Shown here piece after piece: positions 39,396-47,606 of a stretch of 64,000 bases of DNA. Within the stretch, counting starts at the first letter, position 1. Each line of letters opens with the position of its first letter. The notes under the pieces are model-generated. The model was not told where the DNA came from. It saw nothing but the letters and a program-made list of their open reading frames with translations, and ran no database searches. A program made the position numbers and the translations under genes. Location of the stretch: assembly GCF_014154935.1 (NCBI RefSeq), contig NZ_JACEHH010000033.1, positions 36,636-100,635 on the forward strand. The letters are read 5' to 3'. The DNA comes from Stieleria mannarensis (GTDB lineage Bacteria > Planctomycetota > Planctomycetia > Pirellulales > Pirellulaceae).

Positions 39396-40432
39396 CCTGC
39401 CGCTTTCCTTTCCTGAGAGTGACGCAATTGGCGAAGCAAGTAATTGAGCGCTTCGTCGGTCGGTGGTTTGCTCGCGCGATCGGCGGCGTCACCTTCGGAC
39501 CCGTCGGGCTTTGCTTCGTCGTCGCGGAAGTCTTTCATTCGAATCACGTCGATCCGAGTCTCGACGGAAACCATTTGTTCGTTGGACGGGAGTTTGTTCC
39601 CCGTGTCGCTATCGGCGCCGATGGACGCATTGTCGGTCGCCGCGTCGTCGCGGTGCTGATGCGCCATGTGTTGATGAGCTGTTTCGATCGGGATGAAGAT
39701 CGGTTCGGTGGCAAGCAGGTCGTCGATCGGATCGGTCGACGGACGGGGGCGTCGCGGAGCCGTCGTGTCGGGGCCGGCGGCGGCGAACCGTGGCGGCGGG
39801 ACCGCATCCTGTTGGTCGATCAGCAGCGCTGCCGAGTCGGGCGTTTTGTCGGTTTCAGCCACCTCCGCGGCGGACGACCGCTGGTGTGTGGACAGATCAT
39901 GTTGTTCGTCGCGACGCTTTGTGCCAGCGATGGACGCCGACGTCGCGGAGGCTTCCAGCGGGGCGTCGGATTCCTCGGTCAGCGATTCCTCGGGCGGTGT
40001 CGCCGGTGCGAGCAAGCGGAACAGGGGCAAACAGAGCGCGAAAATGGGCAGCACCGAAACGGTTCCGATCACAAAGCTGCCCAGCACGACGGTGTTGTTC
40101 AGGTCGGTCCAGGGGACCACCGGTAACGCCCACGCCTGCCTGGCCCACTCGTTGCCCGTCGGGTGTGTCAGCAGGTGCTCGCCGACCAGATGCGAGTACG
40201 AATCCAGACGTGTCGCCAGGAACGAGGCCGCGATCGCAACCACACCCATCAGGGCGTGATTGACCTTGAAGCACACCAAGGTCAGCAAAACGATCAGCGC
40301 CAACAGGTTGCCGTGCGGGATGATTCCCAGCAGCACGCCCAATGCAACTCCGCCGGCCAATTGGTGCGGGTAGCGTCGACCCGCAATCGCTTTCCGGACG
40401 TTGTTGATCAGCTTGAGCGAGAATATGACCAT
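39392..40432 (-). CDS. TIGR03546-family membrane protein (DUF2062-like)
   Basis: A 346-residue protein. ATG at 40432 begins MVIFSLKLINNVRKAIAG, matching the family N-terminus; an ATG at 40471 adds 13 polar residues. The conserved region HQLAGGVALGVLLGIIPHGN and two or three membrane helices (LLALIVLLTLVCFKV; LMGVVAIAASFLATRL; LPIFALCLPLFRLL) make up the first 155 residues. The remaining 190 residues are polar, Asp/Ala/Pro-rich and cytoplasmic by inference. It overlaps the TIGR03545 gene by four bases (ATGA). It is the first gene of a compact operon of three to four genes. Confidence 0.87.
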   Translation of the reverse strand: MVIFSLKLINNVRKAIAGRRYPHQLAGGVALGVLLGIIPHGNLLALIVLLTLVCFKVNHALMGVVAIAASFLATRLDSYSHLVGEHLLTHPTGNEWARQAWALPVVPWTDLNNTVVLGSFVIGTVSVLPIFALCLPLFRLLAPATPPEESLTEESDAPLEASATSASIAGTKRRDEQHDLSTHQRSSAAEVAETDKTPDSAALLIDQQDAVPPPRFAAAGPDTTAPRRPRPSTDPIDDLLATEPIFIPIETAHQHMAHQHRDDAATDNASIGADSDTGNKLPSNEQMVSVETRIDVIRMKDFRDDEAKPDGSEGDAADRASKPPTDEALNYLLRQLRHSQERKAAG

Positions 40433-40575
40433 TGCAGTGCGCCTCCATGCGCACAATTCACTTTCGGGCATCCATCACAGGGGATCATCGGCACGTCAAC
40501 CGCTCGATATTCAATACAACCGGCACATTTTCACGTGCCAGTGCAGTTTGTGACGCGGTGCGATAAAAACGCCGC

Positions 40576-40612
40576 AAAAAAAACGGCTGATCCGCCGGAG
40601 CGGTCAGCCGTT
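40576..40612 (-). terminator. Rho-independent terminator, minus strand
   Basis: Read on the minus strand, AACGGCTGA pairs with TCAGCCGTT across a GC-rich loop and is followed by a run of eight T. It lies 385 bp after the stop of the Met/Gly-rich gene and upstream of the TIGR03546 operon, so it insulates the two. Confidence 0.85.
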
Positions 40613-40654
40613 GATGATGGGGGGCCGAGTGCAGCCGAGCCACAGAGAGTCTGC

Positions 40655-40912
40655 CCTCGAAGAGGTCGAGCGGTTGTTAACCTCTCATCTATCAGGCGTT
40701 CACGCCTTCATCCTCCCATTGGGAGGGTCGCGGAGGAGTGAGCGACGACGCGGGGAGGGTTTGCCTGTGGCTCGGAGGCACTTAAACACCGCGAATCAAC
40801 CCTCCCCTCGCTGCGCTCGACCCTCCCTTTTCAGGGAGGGTGAAGTCCTTAACTTGGTGCCTATGCCCCTCCCAGCCAGGGAGGGTGAATTCTCGAAAAC
40901 CGCACGACACTC
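40655..40912. repeat. Dispersed CCTCCC/GGGAGGG composite element, copy 3
   Basis: Core at 40725-40760; the right part, CCTCGCTGCGCTCGACCCTCC, is followed by two partial CCAGGGAGGG tails (about 40836 and 40877). The duplication of the tail distinguishes this copy from the other two long ones. Confidence 0.85.
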
Positions 40913-40995
40913 TGCCAGGGAGAGTGTCACCTTTTGCTTGATGGCTTCCGTTTTAACTTGGTGTCGCTGGGGCCATCATTCGCGTCAGGCAACGT

Positions 40996-41919
40996 TCAGC
41001 TGTCGCTGGAGAGCGAATCGGGCGACTCCGATTCGGTCGACTCTGATGAATCGGATTCGCTGCGTGCCTGGGCGATTCGGGTCGCTTCACGGACGACCGC
41101 GATGGCCGACTGGATTTCGATCGGCGAGAACCAGCGGACGTTGCCGGTGTACTTGCTTTCCACGCGGTTCTTGGCGGCAAGTTTTTCCCAGGACAGTTTG
41201 TCCATCAGGTTCCACGCGGCGGCTTGTGCGGTGTTCTGTGCGACTTGGCGGTTGCCCAGGGCTTCGCACAGCACGTGCACGCGGTCATCTTTGGTGACGA
41301 AGTCCAGCGGGACGATCTTGTAGGCCATTTTCGGGGTCGGGTCGGGGCGTCCGTGTTCCAGGCAAACGGTCGTCACGGCGAGTTTTTGTTGGCGTTGCGG
41401 GGGAATTCGCATGAATCCGCCCATGCCACCGCCGCCCATGCCTCCCATGCCGCCGCCCATGCCTCCCATGCCGCCACCCATGCCGCCGCCCATGGCTTGG
41501 CCACCGCCACCGCCCATGCCGCCGCCCATGCCTCCCATGCCGCCGCCCATGCCACCCATTCCGCCCATGCCACCCATCATGCCTTGACGGTTGATCGGGA
41601 CACCGGCGAACGCGGCGGGCAGACGCAGCGTCATCGGCTTACCGGTCAGGTTGTTGACGATGACGTTGGCTTTGGAGGTGTTCAGCGGAATAAATTTGAC
41701 GTCGATTTTTCCGTCATCGATCGCGGCAAACAGTTCCGCTTGGACGGCATCGTCCTCGGCCGGTGCATCGGCGACCGCCCAACCGGCGCTGAAGGCAACG
41801 CCCAGTGAGGCAACGCCCAGTGAGGCAACGCCCAGTGAGGCAACGCCCAGTGAGACAATGCCGGTGAACAGGCGACGAGAAACAAGACGGGCAGCGATTG
41901 ATTGGGTGCGATGGGACAC
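40996..41919 (-). CDS. Exported Met/Gly-rich protein with repetitive signal peptide
   Basis: A 307-residue protein. GTG at 41919 gives a signal peptide (SHRTQSIAARLVSRRLFTG, then four SLGVA units, then AFSAGWAVADA); upstream in-frame codons look non-coding. The domain after it (VQAELFAAIDDGKIDVKFIP, NLTGKPMTLRLPAAF) is beta-rich. It is followed by a tract of about 58 residues made of Met and Gly only, apart from a single GQAMG break. The C-terminal part (VTTVCLEHGRPDPTPKMAYK, WNLMDKLSWEKLAAKN) appears globular, with an acidic Ser-rich end. No family recognised. Four perfect 15-bp repeats encode the hydrophobic core of the signal peptide. Confidence 0.72.
   Translation of the reverse strand: MSHRTQSIAARLVSRRLFTGIVSLGVASLGVASLGVASLGVAFSAGWAVADAPAEDDAVQAELFAAIDDGKIDVKFIPLNTSKANVIVNNLTGKPMTLRLPAAFAGVPINRQGMMGGMGGMGGMGGGMGGMGGGMGGGGGQAMGGGMGGGMGGMGGGMGGMGGGGMGGFMRIPPQRQQKLAVTTVCLEHGRPDPTPKMAYKIVPLDFVTKDDRVHVLCEALGNRQVAQNTAQAAAWNLMDKLSWEKLAAKNRVESKYTGNVRWFSPIEIQSAIAVVREATRIAQARSESDSSESTESESPDSLSSDS
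41795..41854. repeat. Four perfect 15-bp tandem repeats in a signal-peptide coding region
   Basis: The unit GCAACGCCCAGTGAG (plus strand) is repeated four times without mismatch and encodes SLGVA on the minus strand. Copy-number change would lengthen or shorten the hydrophobic core without a frameshift. Confidence 0.97.
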
Positions 41920-42313
41920 GTTCGAAGTTCCTTGTGCGATTTGAGCCGCAGGGGTGATGAGATTGACGCCCAGATGCGACCATGAAATGGGGATACCTTC
42001 AGCACCCCGCCTGACGCCGCGAGGGCGTCGATTGGGGTGGATGAAACCGGGCCAGAGGAAAAAGGCGTGTGGATTCGCGGCCCGAACCTCCCCAGGGGAT
42101 GATCGCAAATCGTTCCTCTTGCCGTTTTCATCATAGTTCGGCGTGTTGGCAGAACCAAGTAGAAAGGGATTCAGGAAATATTTTTTGGACTGTCGGATCG
42201 AGTCGGCGGCGTCTACGTTCGCGGCCTCGGCCACGGTCCGATCCCCACATTGCGGGGCGGATTGCAGGTGCGAAATTCATTGAAAAACGATTGGCAGCGG
42301 GAGCACGACCACG
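41920..42313. other. Divergent intergenic region
   Basis: About 390 bp between the Met/Gly-rich gene (minus) and pfkA (plus). An open frame runs through part of it on the minus strand, but its composition (e.g. GFIHPNRRPRGVRRGAEG) looks non-coding. No repeat-family member seen; promoters for both genes expected. Confidence 0.5.
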
Positions 42314-43501
42314 ATGTCTGTTGAAATCACTGAAAACGGCGAGGTTCACATTTACGGGCGCGAGCGATTGGGAGATCGCCCGCGGATCGGAATTTTGACC
42401 TCCGGCGGCGACTGTCCGGGGCTGAACGCCGTGATCCGGGCGACGACCAAGACGGCATTTTGGCTCGGTTACGACGTGGTGGGGTTTCGTGATGGCTTTG
42501 AAGGACTGGTCGATCCGATCCGCTACCAAGTGCTCAGCCCGCGGAATACGGCGGGAATTTTGATCCAGGGCGGGACGATCCTGGGATCGACCAACAAGGG
42601 CCGTTTCGCCGCCCGGGTCGGGGAGAGCGGCCGGGTGGAACTGGACCCGAAACTGGTCGGTCGGGTCGCCGAGACGATCGAGCGGATGAAGATCGAGGGG
42701 CTGATTGTCGTCGGCGGTGACGGATCGCTTTCGACGGCACAGCAATTTCACGAGGCGGGGATTCCGGTGGTCGGCGTTCCGAAAACCATCGACAACGACC
42801 TCAAAGCGACCGCCTTTACCTTCGGGTTCAACAGCGCCGTGCTGTGTTGTGCCGACGCGCTCGATCGGCTGCACACGACCGCGGCCAGCCACCAGCGGGT
42901 GATGGTGCTGGAAGTGATGGGGCGGCACACCGGATGGATCGCGCTGCATGGCGGGATCGCAGGCGGGGCGGACGTGATCCTGATTCCCGAGATTCCGTGG
43001 ACCTACGAAAACATCATCGCAAAGATCGAGGAACGCCGCACACTGGACAAACACTTCACGCTGATCGTCGTCGCCGAAGGGGCGCATCTGCCAGCGGGCG
43101 GTCTGGTGCTGGACGAAGGCGGGTCGCAGAACATGCAGGTCCGGTTGGGCGGCATCGGTCAGGTCGTCGCCGAGCGGTTGGAGGGGATGATCGAGCAGGA
43201 CGTCCGATTCGTCGTTCTGGGCCACCTGCAACGTGGCGGCGGGCCGACAACCTTCGACCGTGTTTTGGCTAGCGAATATGGCGCCCACGCGGTGCGGCTG
43301 ATCACCGAGGGCAAGTTCGGCCAGATGGTTTGCAGTGATCCGCCCGACATCTGCCACGTTCCCATCGTCGAAGCGGTCGATCAGATTCGAACGGTCGATC
43401 CCGGCGGATCGGCCGTGCAGAGCGCGCGGGCGATGGGCATGTGTTTCGGTGACACGCCGGGCTACCAAAACCCGTTCCAAACGACGCCTGGGAAGCAATA
43501 A
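42314..43501 (+). CDS. pfkA: 6-phosphofructokinase, Gly/Lys (atypical) active-site type
   Basis: A 395-residue PFK. Motifs: RIGILTSGGDCPGLNAVIRA (phosphate binding), GGTILGSTNKGRF, VVGGDGSLSTAQQF (134-138 is GGDGS) and VPKTIDNDL with Lys157, then EVMGRHTGWIALHGGIAGGAD. In the E. coli numbering the two specificity positions are Gly104 and Lys124. Gly104 usually signals ATP use, whereas Lys124 is common in PPi enzymes; the G/K combination is known in atypical ATP-PFKs of actinobacteria and trypanosomes. ATP dependence is therefore favoured but not proved. Catalyses fructose-6-phosphate to fructose-1,6-bisphosphate. Confidence 0.94.
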   Translation: MSVEITENGEVHIYGRERLGDRPRIGILTSGGDCPGLNAVIRATTKTAFWLGYDVVGFRDGFEGLVDPIRYQVLSPRNTAGILIQGGTILGSTNKGRFAARVGESGRVELDPKLVGRVAETIERMKIEGLIVVGGDGSLSTAQQFHEAGIPVVGVPKTIDNDLKATAFTFGFNSAVLCCADALDRLHTTAASHQRVMVLEVMGRHTGWIALHGGIAGGADVILIPEIPWTYENIIAKIEERRTLDKHFTLIVVAEGAHLPAGGLVLDEGGSQNMQVRLGGIGQVVAERLEGMIEQDVRFVVLGHLQRGGGPTTFDRVLASEYGAHAVRLITEGKFGQMVCSDPPDICHVPIVEAVDQIRTVDPGGSAVQSARAMGMCFGDTPGYQNPFQTTPGKQ

Positions 43502-43548
43502 AAAACGGTCAAGTCTCGCGGTGACGCGAAACCCGACCGTCGTTTGAA
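43502..43548 (-). terminator. Terminator hairpin between pfkA and a small minus-strand ORF
   Basis: Read on the minus strand, GACGGTCGGGTTTCGCG and CGCGAGACTTGACCGT form a nested stem with a TCAC loop, followed by TTTTTTATT. On the plus strand the U-tract is weak. The orientation implies a minus-strand transcript converging on pfkA. Confidence 0.8.
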
Positions 43549-43614
43549 AACCGAATCGCAAGTGAACGGTCCTGGCAATCACACTCCCACAGTGAAATCA
43601 CCGCACCGATCCTC

Positions 43615-43728
43615 CTATTCGTCCGCGCCGAGTCTGTTGAACAACAAACTCTCACCGGTACGTCGAAACATCGGACGACGTTTGCGGCGAGCTTCCGTTT
43701 GAAACGCTCGCTGCGGTTGAATCGTCAT
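43615..43728 (-). CDS. Candidate 37-residue Arg-rich small protein
   Basis: The frame from an ATG at 43728 to TAG at 43615-43617 encodes a basic peptide beginning MTIQPQRAFQTEARRKRRPM and ending FNRLGADE. It is followed about 70 bp downstream by a convincing minus-strand terminator, which indicates transcription through this frame. There is no good Shine-Dalgarno. It could equally be an sRNA with an incidental open frame. Confidence 0.35.
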   Translation of the reverse strand: MTIQPQRAFQTEARRKRRPMFRRTGESLLFNRLGADE

Positions 43729-43838
43729 GCGTGAGGGCGAATTCTTTCCGGTCGATCGCATTGCGTTGAGTTTTCCGGCTGCTTCGGATTCCCCCCGTTG
43801 CCCTCAGAAACCCTCTTGGAATCCGCCGTTTGGCGGAG

Positions 43839-43965
43839 ACCCAATGGCACCTATCTTTATGAGCCGACGGCGCTCAGCCGCGGGCCTTACAAGTCTCCAA
43901 CGGCAATCCAAGGCCCGGGCTAGCGCCTACGGCTCAGTTTGTGATCGAAAGTAATTGCATTGGGT
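43839..43965. repeat. MITE-like 127-bp inverted-repeat element
   Basis: Outer ends are ACCCAATG and CATTGGGT. Inside, GAGCCGACGGCGCTCAGCC near the left and GGGCTAGCGCCTACGGCTC near the right form a second imperfect inverted repeat, flanked by GGGCCTT/AAGGCCC. This nested symmetry suggests a small non-autonomous mobile unit. Confidence 0.72.
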
Positions 43966-44241
43966 GCCGGCCTGCGGGTGGCCTGCGGGCCGGCATCAAC
44001 AGCGGCCGCCGCGCGGAAACCGTAGCGGTGACGAGGCACGCAGCGCGCTTGTCGCACCCCGGTCACCGGCCAGACGGCCGTTCTGGCGGGGGGCAGGGGA
44101 AATCTTTTACATGCCCGTTACATTCATTTGCCCCGATCGAGACAGACAGGGAGCCAAGAATCCTTAGACTTCCGCAGATCCCGAGCCGCAACCGAATGCC
44201 GCTCAGCAACCATGCAATGTCCTGATCGAGGAATCGTCGAA

Positions 44242-45312
44242 ATGGCGAACGTAGTAGAGACACCGCGGAAATCGCAACGGAAGTCACCCGAAAACGCAAC
44301 CCAACTCGAGTTCCCCGACGCGGAGCAGCTCGCCGGTGCCGAGGGCACGATCGAGCCCAACGCGTCGGAACCGTGGAACGACCCCAACACGCGAGCGGTC
44401 AAAGCGACCAAGCCCGAATCGAACGTGGAAACGGCGAGCGATCGCAAACGTTTCGCCAACATTTCCTGGTGGGCGATCGGCTGGCTGGGGTTGGCCCATG
44501 CGGTCGTCTTGGGCTTCGCCTGGCAAACCTTCACCTGGACCGGTTTGGCGGTCATGCTGGGATTGCATTGGTTGACCGGCAGCATCGGGATCTGCCTGGG
44601 GTATCACCGATTGCTGACCCACTCGGGCATGAAAACCAAAACCTGGTTCAAATATCTGTTGGCCGGAATCGGCTCCTTGGCTGGCGAAGGCACGCCACTG
44701 GACTGGGTCGCCGACCACCGCAAGCACCACAAGCACAGCGATCAAGATGGTGACCCCCATTCGCCGCACGACGGCAGTTGGTGGAGCCACATGTTCTGGC
44801 TGGCCTTTCACACCCACAACGGCGATCGCATCGCGTACCTGAAGAAGTGGGCACCGGACCTGTACAAGCAGCGCGGGATGCGGATCATGGATTACTTGTT
44901 CCTGCCGATTCACATCACCAGCGGTGTCATCTTGTTCGGTGTCGGCTACTACTTCGGCGGTGCCTCGTTCGGCGCGTCGCTGTTGGTTTGGGGGCTGTTC
45001 GTCCGCTTGGTCGGCGTGCTGCACGCGACCTGGATGGTCAACAGTGCGTCACACATGTGGGGCTACAAGAACTACGAAACGACCGACGACAGCCGCAACA
45101 ACTGGCTGGTCGCGATCATCGCCTACGGCGAAGGCTGGCACAACAACCACCATGCCCACCCGCGGATGGCCAAGCACGGTCACAAGTGGTGGGAATTTGA
45201 CATCACTTGGCAAGCGATTCGTCTGTTCCGCACGCTCGGCTTGGTCTGGGACGTGGTCGACTATCGCAACGCGAAAGAGAAGAAGGCCAAGGAAAGCAAC
45301 GCGGCGGCTTGA
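44242..45312 (+). CDS. Acyl-CoA/acyl-lipid desaturase (delta-9 type)
   Basis: A 356-residue integral membrane di-iron desaturase. The three histidine boxes are HRLLTH (HX4H), HRKHHKH (HXXHH) and HNNHHAH (HXXHH). Four membrane helices surround them, e.g. WWAIGWLGLAHAVVLGFAW and ITSGVILFGVGYYFGG. The first 75 residues are polar and Glu/Pro-rich, longer than usual. The ATG at 44242 is the last one before this extension; an upstream frame from 44128 looks non-coding. Inserts a cis double bond into membrane fatty acyl chains. Electron donor not encoded nearby. A strong terminator follows. Confidence 0.93.
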   Translation: MANVVETPRKSQRKSPENATQLEFPDAEQLAGAEGTIEPNASEPWNDPNTRAVKATKPESNVETASDRKRFANISWWAIGWLGLAHAVVLGFAWQTFTWTGLAVMLGLHWLTGSIGICLGYHRLLTHSGMKTKTWFKYLLAGIGSLAGEGTPLDWVADHRKHHKHSDQDGDPHSPHDGSWWSHMFWLAFHTHNGDRIAYLKKWAPDLYKQRGMRIMDYLFLPIHITSGVILFGVGYYFGGASFGASLLVWGLFVRLVGVLHATWMVNSASHMWGYKNYETTDDSRNNWLVAIIAYGEGWHNNHHAHPRMAKHGHKWWEFDITWQAIRLFRTLGLVWDVVDYRNAKEKKAKESNAAA

Positions 45313-45438
45313 TGGCGCCGGCCGCCGCAGGCTGGATCTCCTTCTCGTGGTACGTCATCTCGTTCGTTCGGCGTCCTTTACGGTACGCGTCACGGGAAAT
45401 CCTACCGACGGCAGCCCGAAAGGACGACATCCGACCAC

Positions 45439-45478
45439 CCGCCGCATCCTCGGCCTGAGCGATGCGGCGGTTTTTTTT
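45439..45478 (+). terminator. Rho-independent terminator after the desaturase gene
   Basis: A perfect 10-bp stem (CCGCCGCATC with GATGCGGCGG) and 12-nt loop are followed by eight T. It lies in the convergent gap with the NIPSNAP gene. Confidence 0.95.
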
Positions 45479-45490
45479 ATAGACAGCGAT

Positions 45491-46318
45491 TTACATCTGG
45501 GAATACGGCTTGGCCACCAGGATGTGTTTATCGATCTTGCTGACGGTGCCTTTGTACTTTGCCACGTTCTTCAGGACTTGCCAGTCGGGATGGGCGCGAA
45601 ACGCATCCCAGGCTTTCAGCCGAGCGTCGTCATTGGGGTAGACCGTCAGGTAGGTCAAGTTGGGCGTCTGGGGCCCGACGATGGCTTGTCCGATGAAGAT
45701 CGGTGCGATGCCGCTATCGAGAAAGATCGGGACTTCGCCGTTGTTGAACATGTCGACTTTCAAGTTGCCCAGTCGCTCGTTGGCGCTTTCGTAGAGTCGC
45801 AGTTCGTAGACCCGGTCATCGTGGTCCAGGGTGCCCGCGGGGACATCCAGCGTGGGCATGCAGTCCATCGCGACGAGCCATTCACTTGAGATTCTGGCAT
45901 AGGGAGCGTCCTTGGGGCCGCGTTCCAAGTAGGGTTTGGCGTCGGCCAGGTATTGGGAGTCGTTTTGCAGTCGTGTCTGCAGGCCGGCGAGCTTGTCGGC
46001 ACTGTCGGCGGGGATCACGACGATGATGCTGTCGCGGTCGTTCGTGTCGTTTTCCGCCGGCGCGAACACGCCCACCGGACCGATCTCGATTCGATTCAGC
46101 GCCGGAATCAACGCGTGTTGCAGGTAGCGGTCGACCGCAGCGGCGTCGCCGTCTTTACCCAGCAAGTAGGTGCGGATTTCGTAGTGCTGTTTCGTCGGCG
46201 GGTGGTTCGGTTCGGCGGCTCGGGTGACGGGGAATCCGAACAGAAACAGTGTCAGCAGGGAAGCCGTCGCGGCCCGGCCAAGGGTGGCCATGGAGCTGTT
46301 GCAGGGGCGAGTCTTCAT
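45491..46318 (-). CDS. Exported NIPSNAP-family protein
   Basis: A 275-residue protein with a signal peptide (ATASLLTLFLFGFPVTRAAE). Two NIPSNAP/ferredoxin-like alpha-beta barrel units follow: HYEIRTYLLGKDGDAAAVDR with LIPALNRIEIGPVGVF, and VYELRLYESANERLGNLKVD with SGIAPIFIGQAIVG, LTYLTVYPNDDARLKAWDAF. The repeat of 'YELRxY' and the 'W-x-F-x-x-H' end are typical. Exported NIPSNAP proteins are abundant in planctomycetes; the function is unknown. Convergent with the desaturase gene and divergent from the TerC gene. Confidence 0.87.
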   Translation of the reverse strand: MKTRPCNSSMATLGRAATASLLTLFLFGFPVTRAAEPNHPPTKQHYEIRTYLLGKDGDAAAVDRYLQHALIPALNRIEIGPVGVFAPAENDTNDRDSIIVVIPADSADKLAGLQTRLQNDSQYLADAKPYLERGPKDAPYARISSEWLVAMDCMPTLDVPAGTLDHDDRVYELRLYESANERLGNLKVDMFNNGEVPIFLDSGIAPIFIGQAIVGPQTPNLTYLTVYPNDDARLKAWDAFRAHPDWQVLKNVAKYKGTVSKIDKHILVAKPYSQM

Positions 46319-46485
46319 CGATCGGGTCCTGGGAGTACGTGAGCGTTAAAGTGACGAAGGTTGACGGGGGGAGGATTCGGCGGGGTTGAGGTGGAATCGC
46401 AGGTGGCATCATAATCCCGTGCTCACTCGCGCGGGTACGGCGTCCGCGGCGAATCCGGAACCTTCCCCCGCGCTTGGCAGACCCG

Positions 46486-47433
46486 ATGATCGATTTGGAC
46501 CTTTGCTCGACCGTCAGTTCGATATTCAGCAACCCGTATTCGTTGGGGATGCTGACCGAGCCCCTGATGATGTTGGCCGAGACGGCGCCGCCGGAGGTGG
46601 CCACGGGGGAACTGGTGGAACCGGCGGAGGAAAGCTTGTTCTCCATCGGCGGCATTCTGACGCTGGGCATGTTGATCGTGCTGCAAGCGGTGCTGGGGTT
46701 TGACAACTTGCTGTACATCTCGATCGAGAGCAAGCGGGTGGAAGAATCCAAGCAGTCGATGGTGCGGAAATGGGGCATCGGGCTGGCGATCGTGTTCCGG
46801 ATCGTGTTGCTGTTTGTGGTCGTCAACCTGATCAAATTGTTGGAAGACCCGTTTGTCAATCTGATTTCCGATCCGCTCGAGATGCACGTTTCCGGGCACA
46901 GCTTGATCGTGATCGGTGGCGGCGCGTTTATCCTTTGGACGGCGATCAAAGAGATCTACCACCTGTTGGCGGTCAGCGATCTGGGGGAGGAAGGCGACAA
47001 AGGGGAGAAAGGCAACTCGGTCGCCAAGGCGATTTCCTTGATCGTGACGATGAACCTGGTGTTCTCGTTCGATTCGATTTTGAGCGCGATGGCGCTGACC
47101 CAATCGTTCGCGATCATGGCGACGGCGATCGTCTTGAGCGGCGTGTTGATGATCTGGTTGGCCGACCACGTCGCCGAGTTTTTGAAGAAGAACCGAATGT
47201 ACGAGGTGCTCGGTTTGTTCATCCTGTTTATCGTCGGGGTGATGTTGGTCAGCGAAGGCGGCCACCTGGCACAGGTCCAACTGTTCGGATACCACGTCGA
47301 GGCGATGGAAAAGTCGACGTTCTATTTCGTGCTGGCGGTGTTGATCATCGTCGATGTGGTTCAGGGGCGCTATCAGAAAAAACTGCTCGCGCGGCAGGCC
47401 AAAGTGCGGGCGGCCGCTCAGCCGGCGAAGTGA
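46486..47433 (+). CDS. TerC-family integral membrane protein
   Basis: A 315-residue membrane protein with about seven helices. Family motifs: LQAVLGFDNLLYISIES with the membrane-embedded Asp, FRIVLLFVVVNLIKLL, GGGAFILWTAIKEIYHLL, and MNLVFSFDSILSAMALTQ with a second Asp pair. These Asp-bearing helices are thought to bind or transport divalent metal ions, notably Mn2+ in the YkoY/Alx group. The ATG at 46486 is used; a TTG four codons earlier is also possible. It is preceded by a divergent promoter region shared with the NIPSNAP gene. Confidence 0.9.
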   Translation: MIDLDLCSTVSSIFSNPYSLGMLTEPLMMLAETAPPEVATGELVEPAEESLFSIGGILTLGMLIVLQAVLGFDNLLYISIESKRVEESKQSMVRKWGIGLAIVFRIVLLFVVVNLIKLLEDPFVNLISDPLEMHVSGHSLIVIGGGAFILWTAIKEIYHLLAVSDLGEEGDKGEKGNSVAKAISLIVTMNLVFSFDSILSAMALTQSFAIMATAIVLSGVLMIWLADHVAEFLKKNRMYEVLGLFILFIVGVMLVSEGGHLAQVQLFGYHVEAMEKSTFYFVLAVLIIVDVVQGRYQKKLLARQAKVRAAAQPAK

Positions 47434-47446
47434 TCGGCGGTGCGTT

Positions 47447-47496
47447 TGGTCGCCGGGCTCTGGTCGCCGGGCTCTGGTCGCCGGGCTCTGGTCGCG
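47447..47496. repeat. 14-bp tandem repeat
   Basis: TGGTCGCCGGGCTC is repeated three times exactly, with a partial fourth copy, just after the TerC stop codon. Confidence 0.93.
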
Positions 47497-47606
47497 GAGC
47501 ATCGATTCCCTCCGCAACTTTCGCTACCATTGATCGATCGTCTGTGTGCCCGAACACCGGCATCGTCGTCGTCCCCCAACTCTTTGAATTCAGTTAGGTT
47601 TTTCCG

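Larger units (their letters stand above)
43502..44241. other. Long intergenic region between pfkA and desaturase genes
   Basis: 740 bp holding the terminator hairpin, the candidate small ORF, an inverted-repeat element at 43839-43965 and a GC-rich segment with CCTGCGGG direct repeats (about 43969-43995). No larger gene is credible. Confidence 0.6.

Noticed and set aside
43727..43954. 75-codon plus-strand frame after pfkA
   Set aside because: Ends inside the MITE-like element and lacks normal codon bias.
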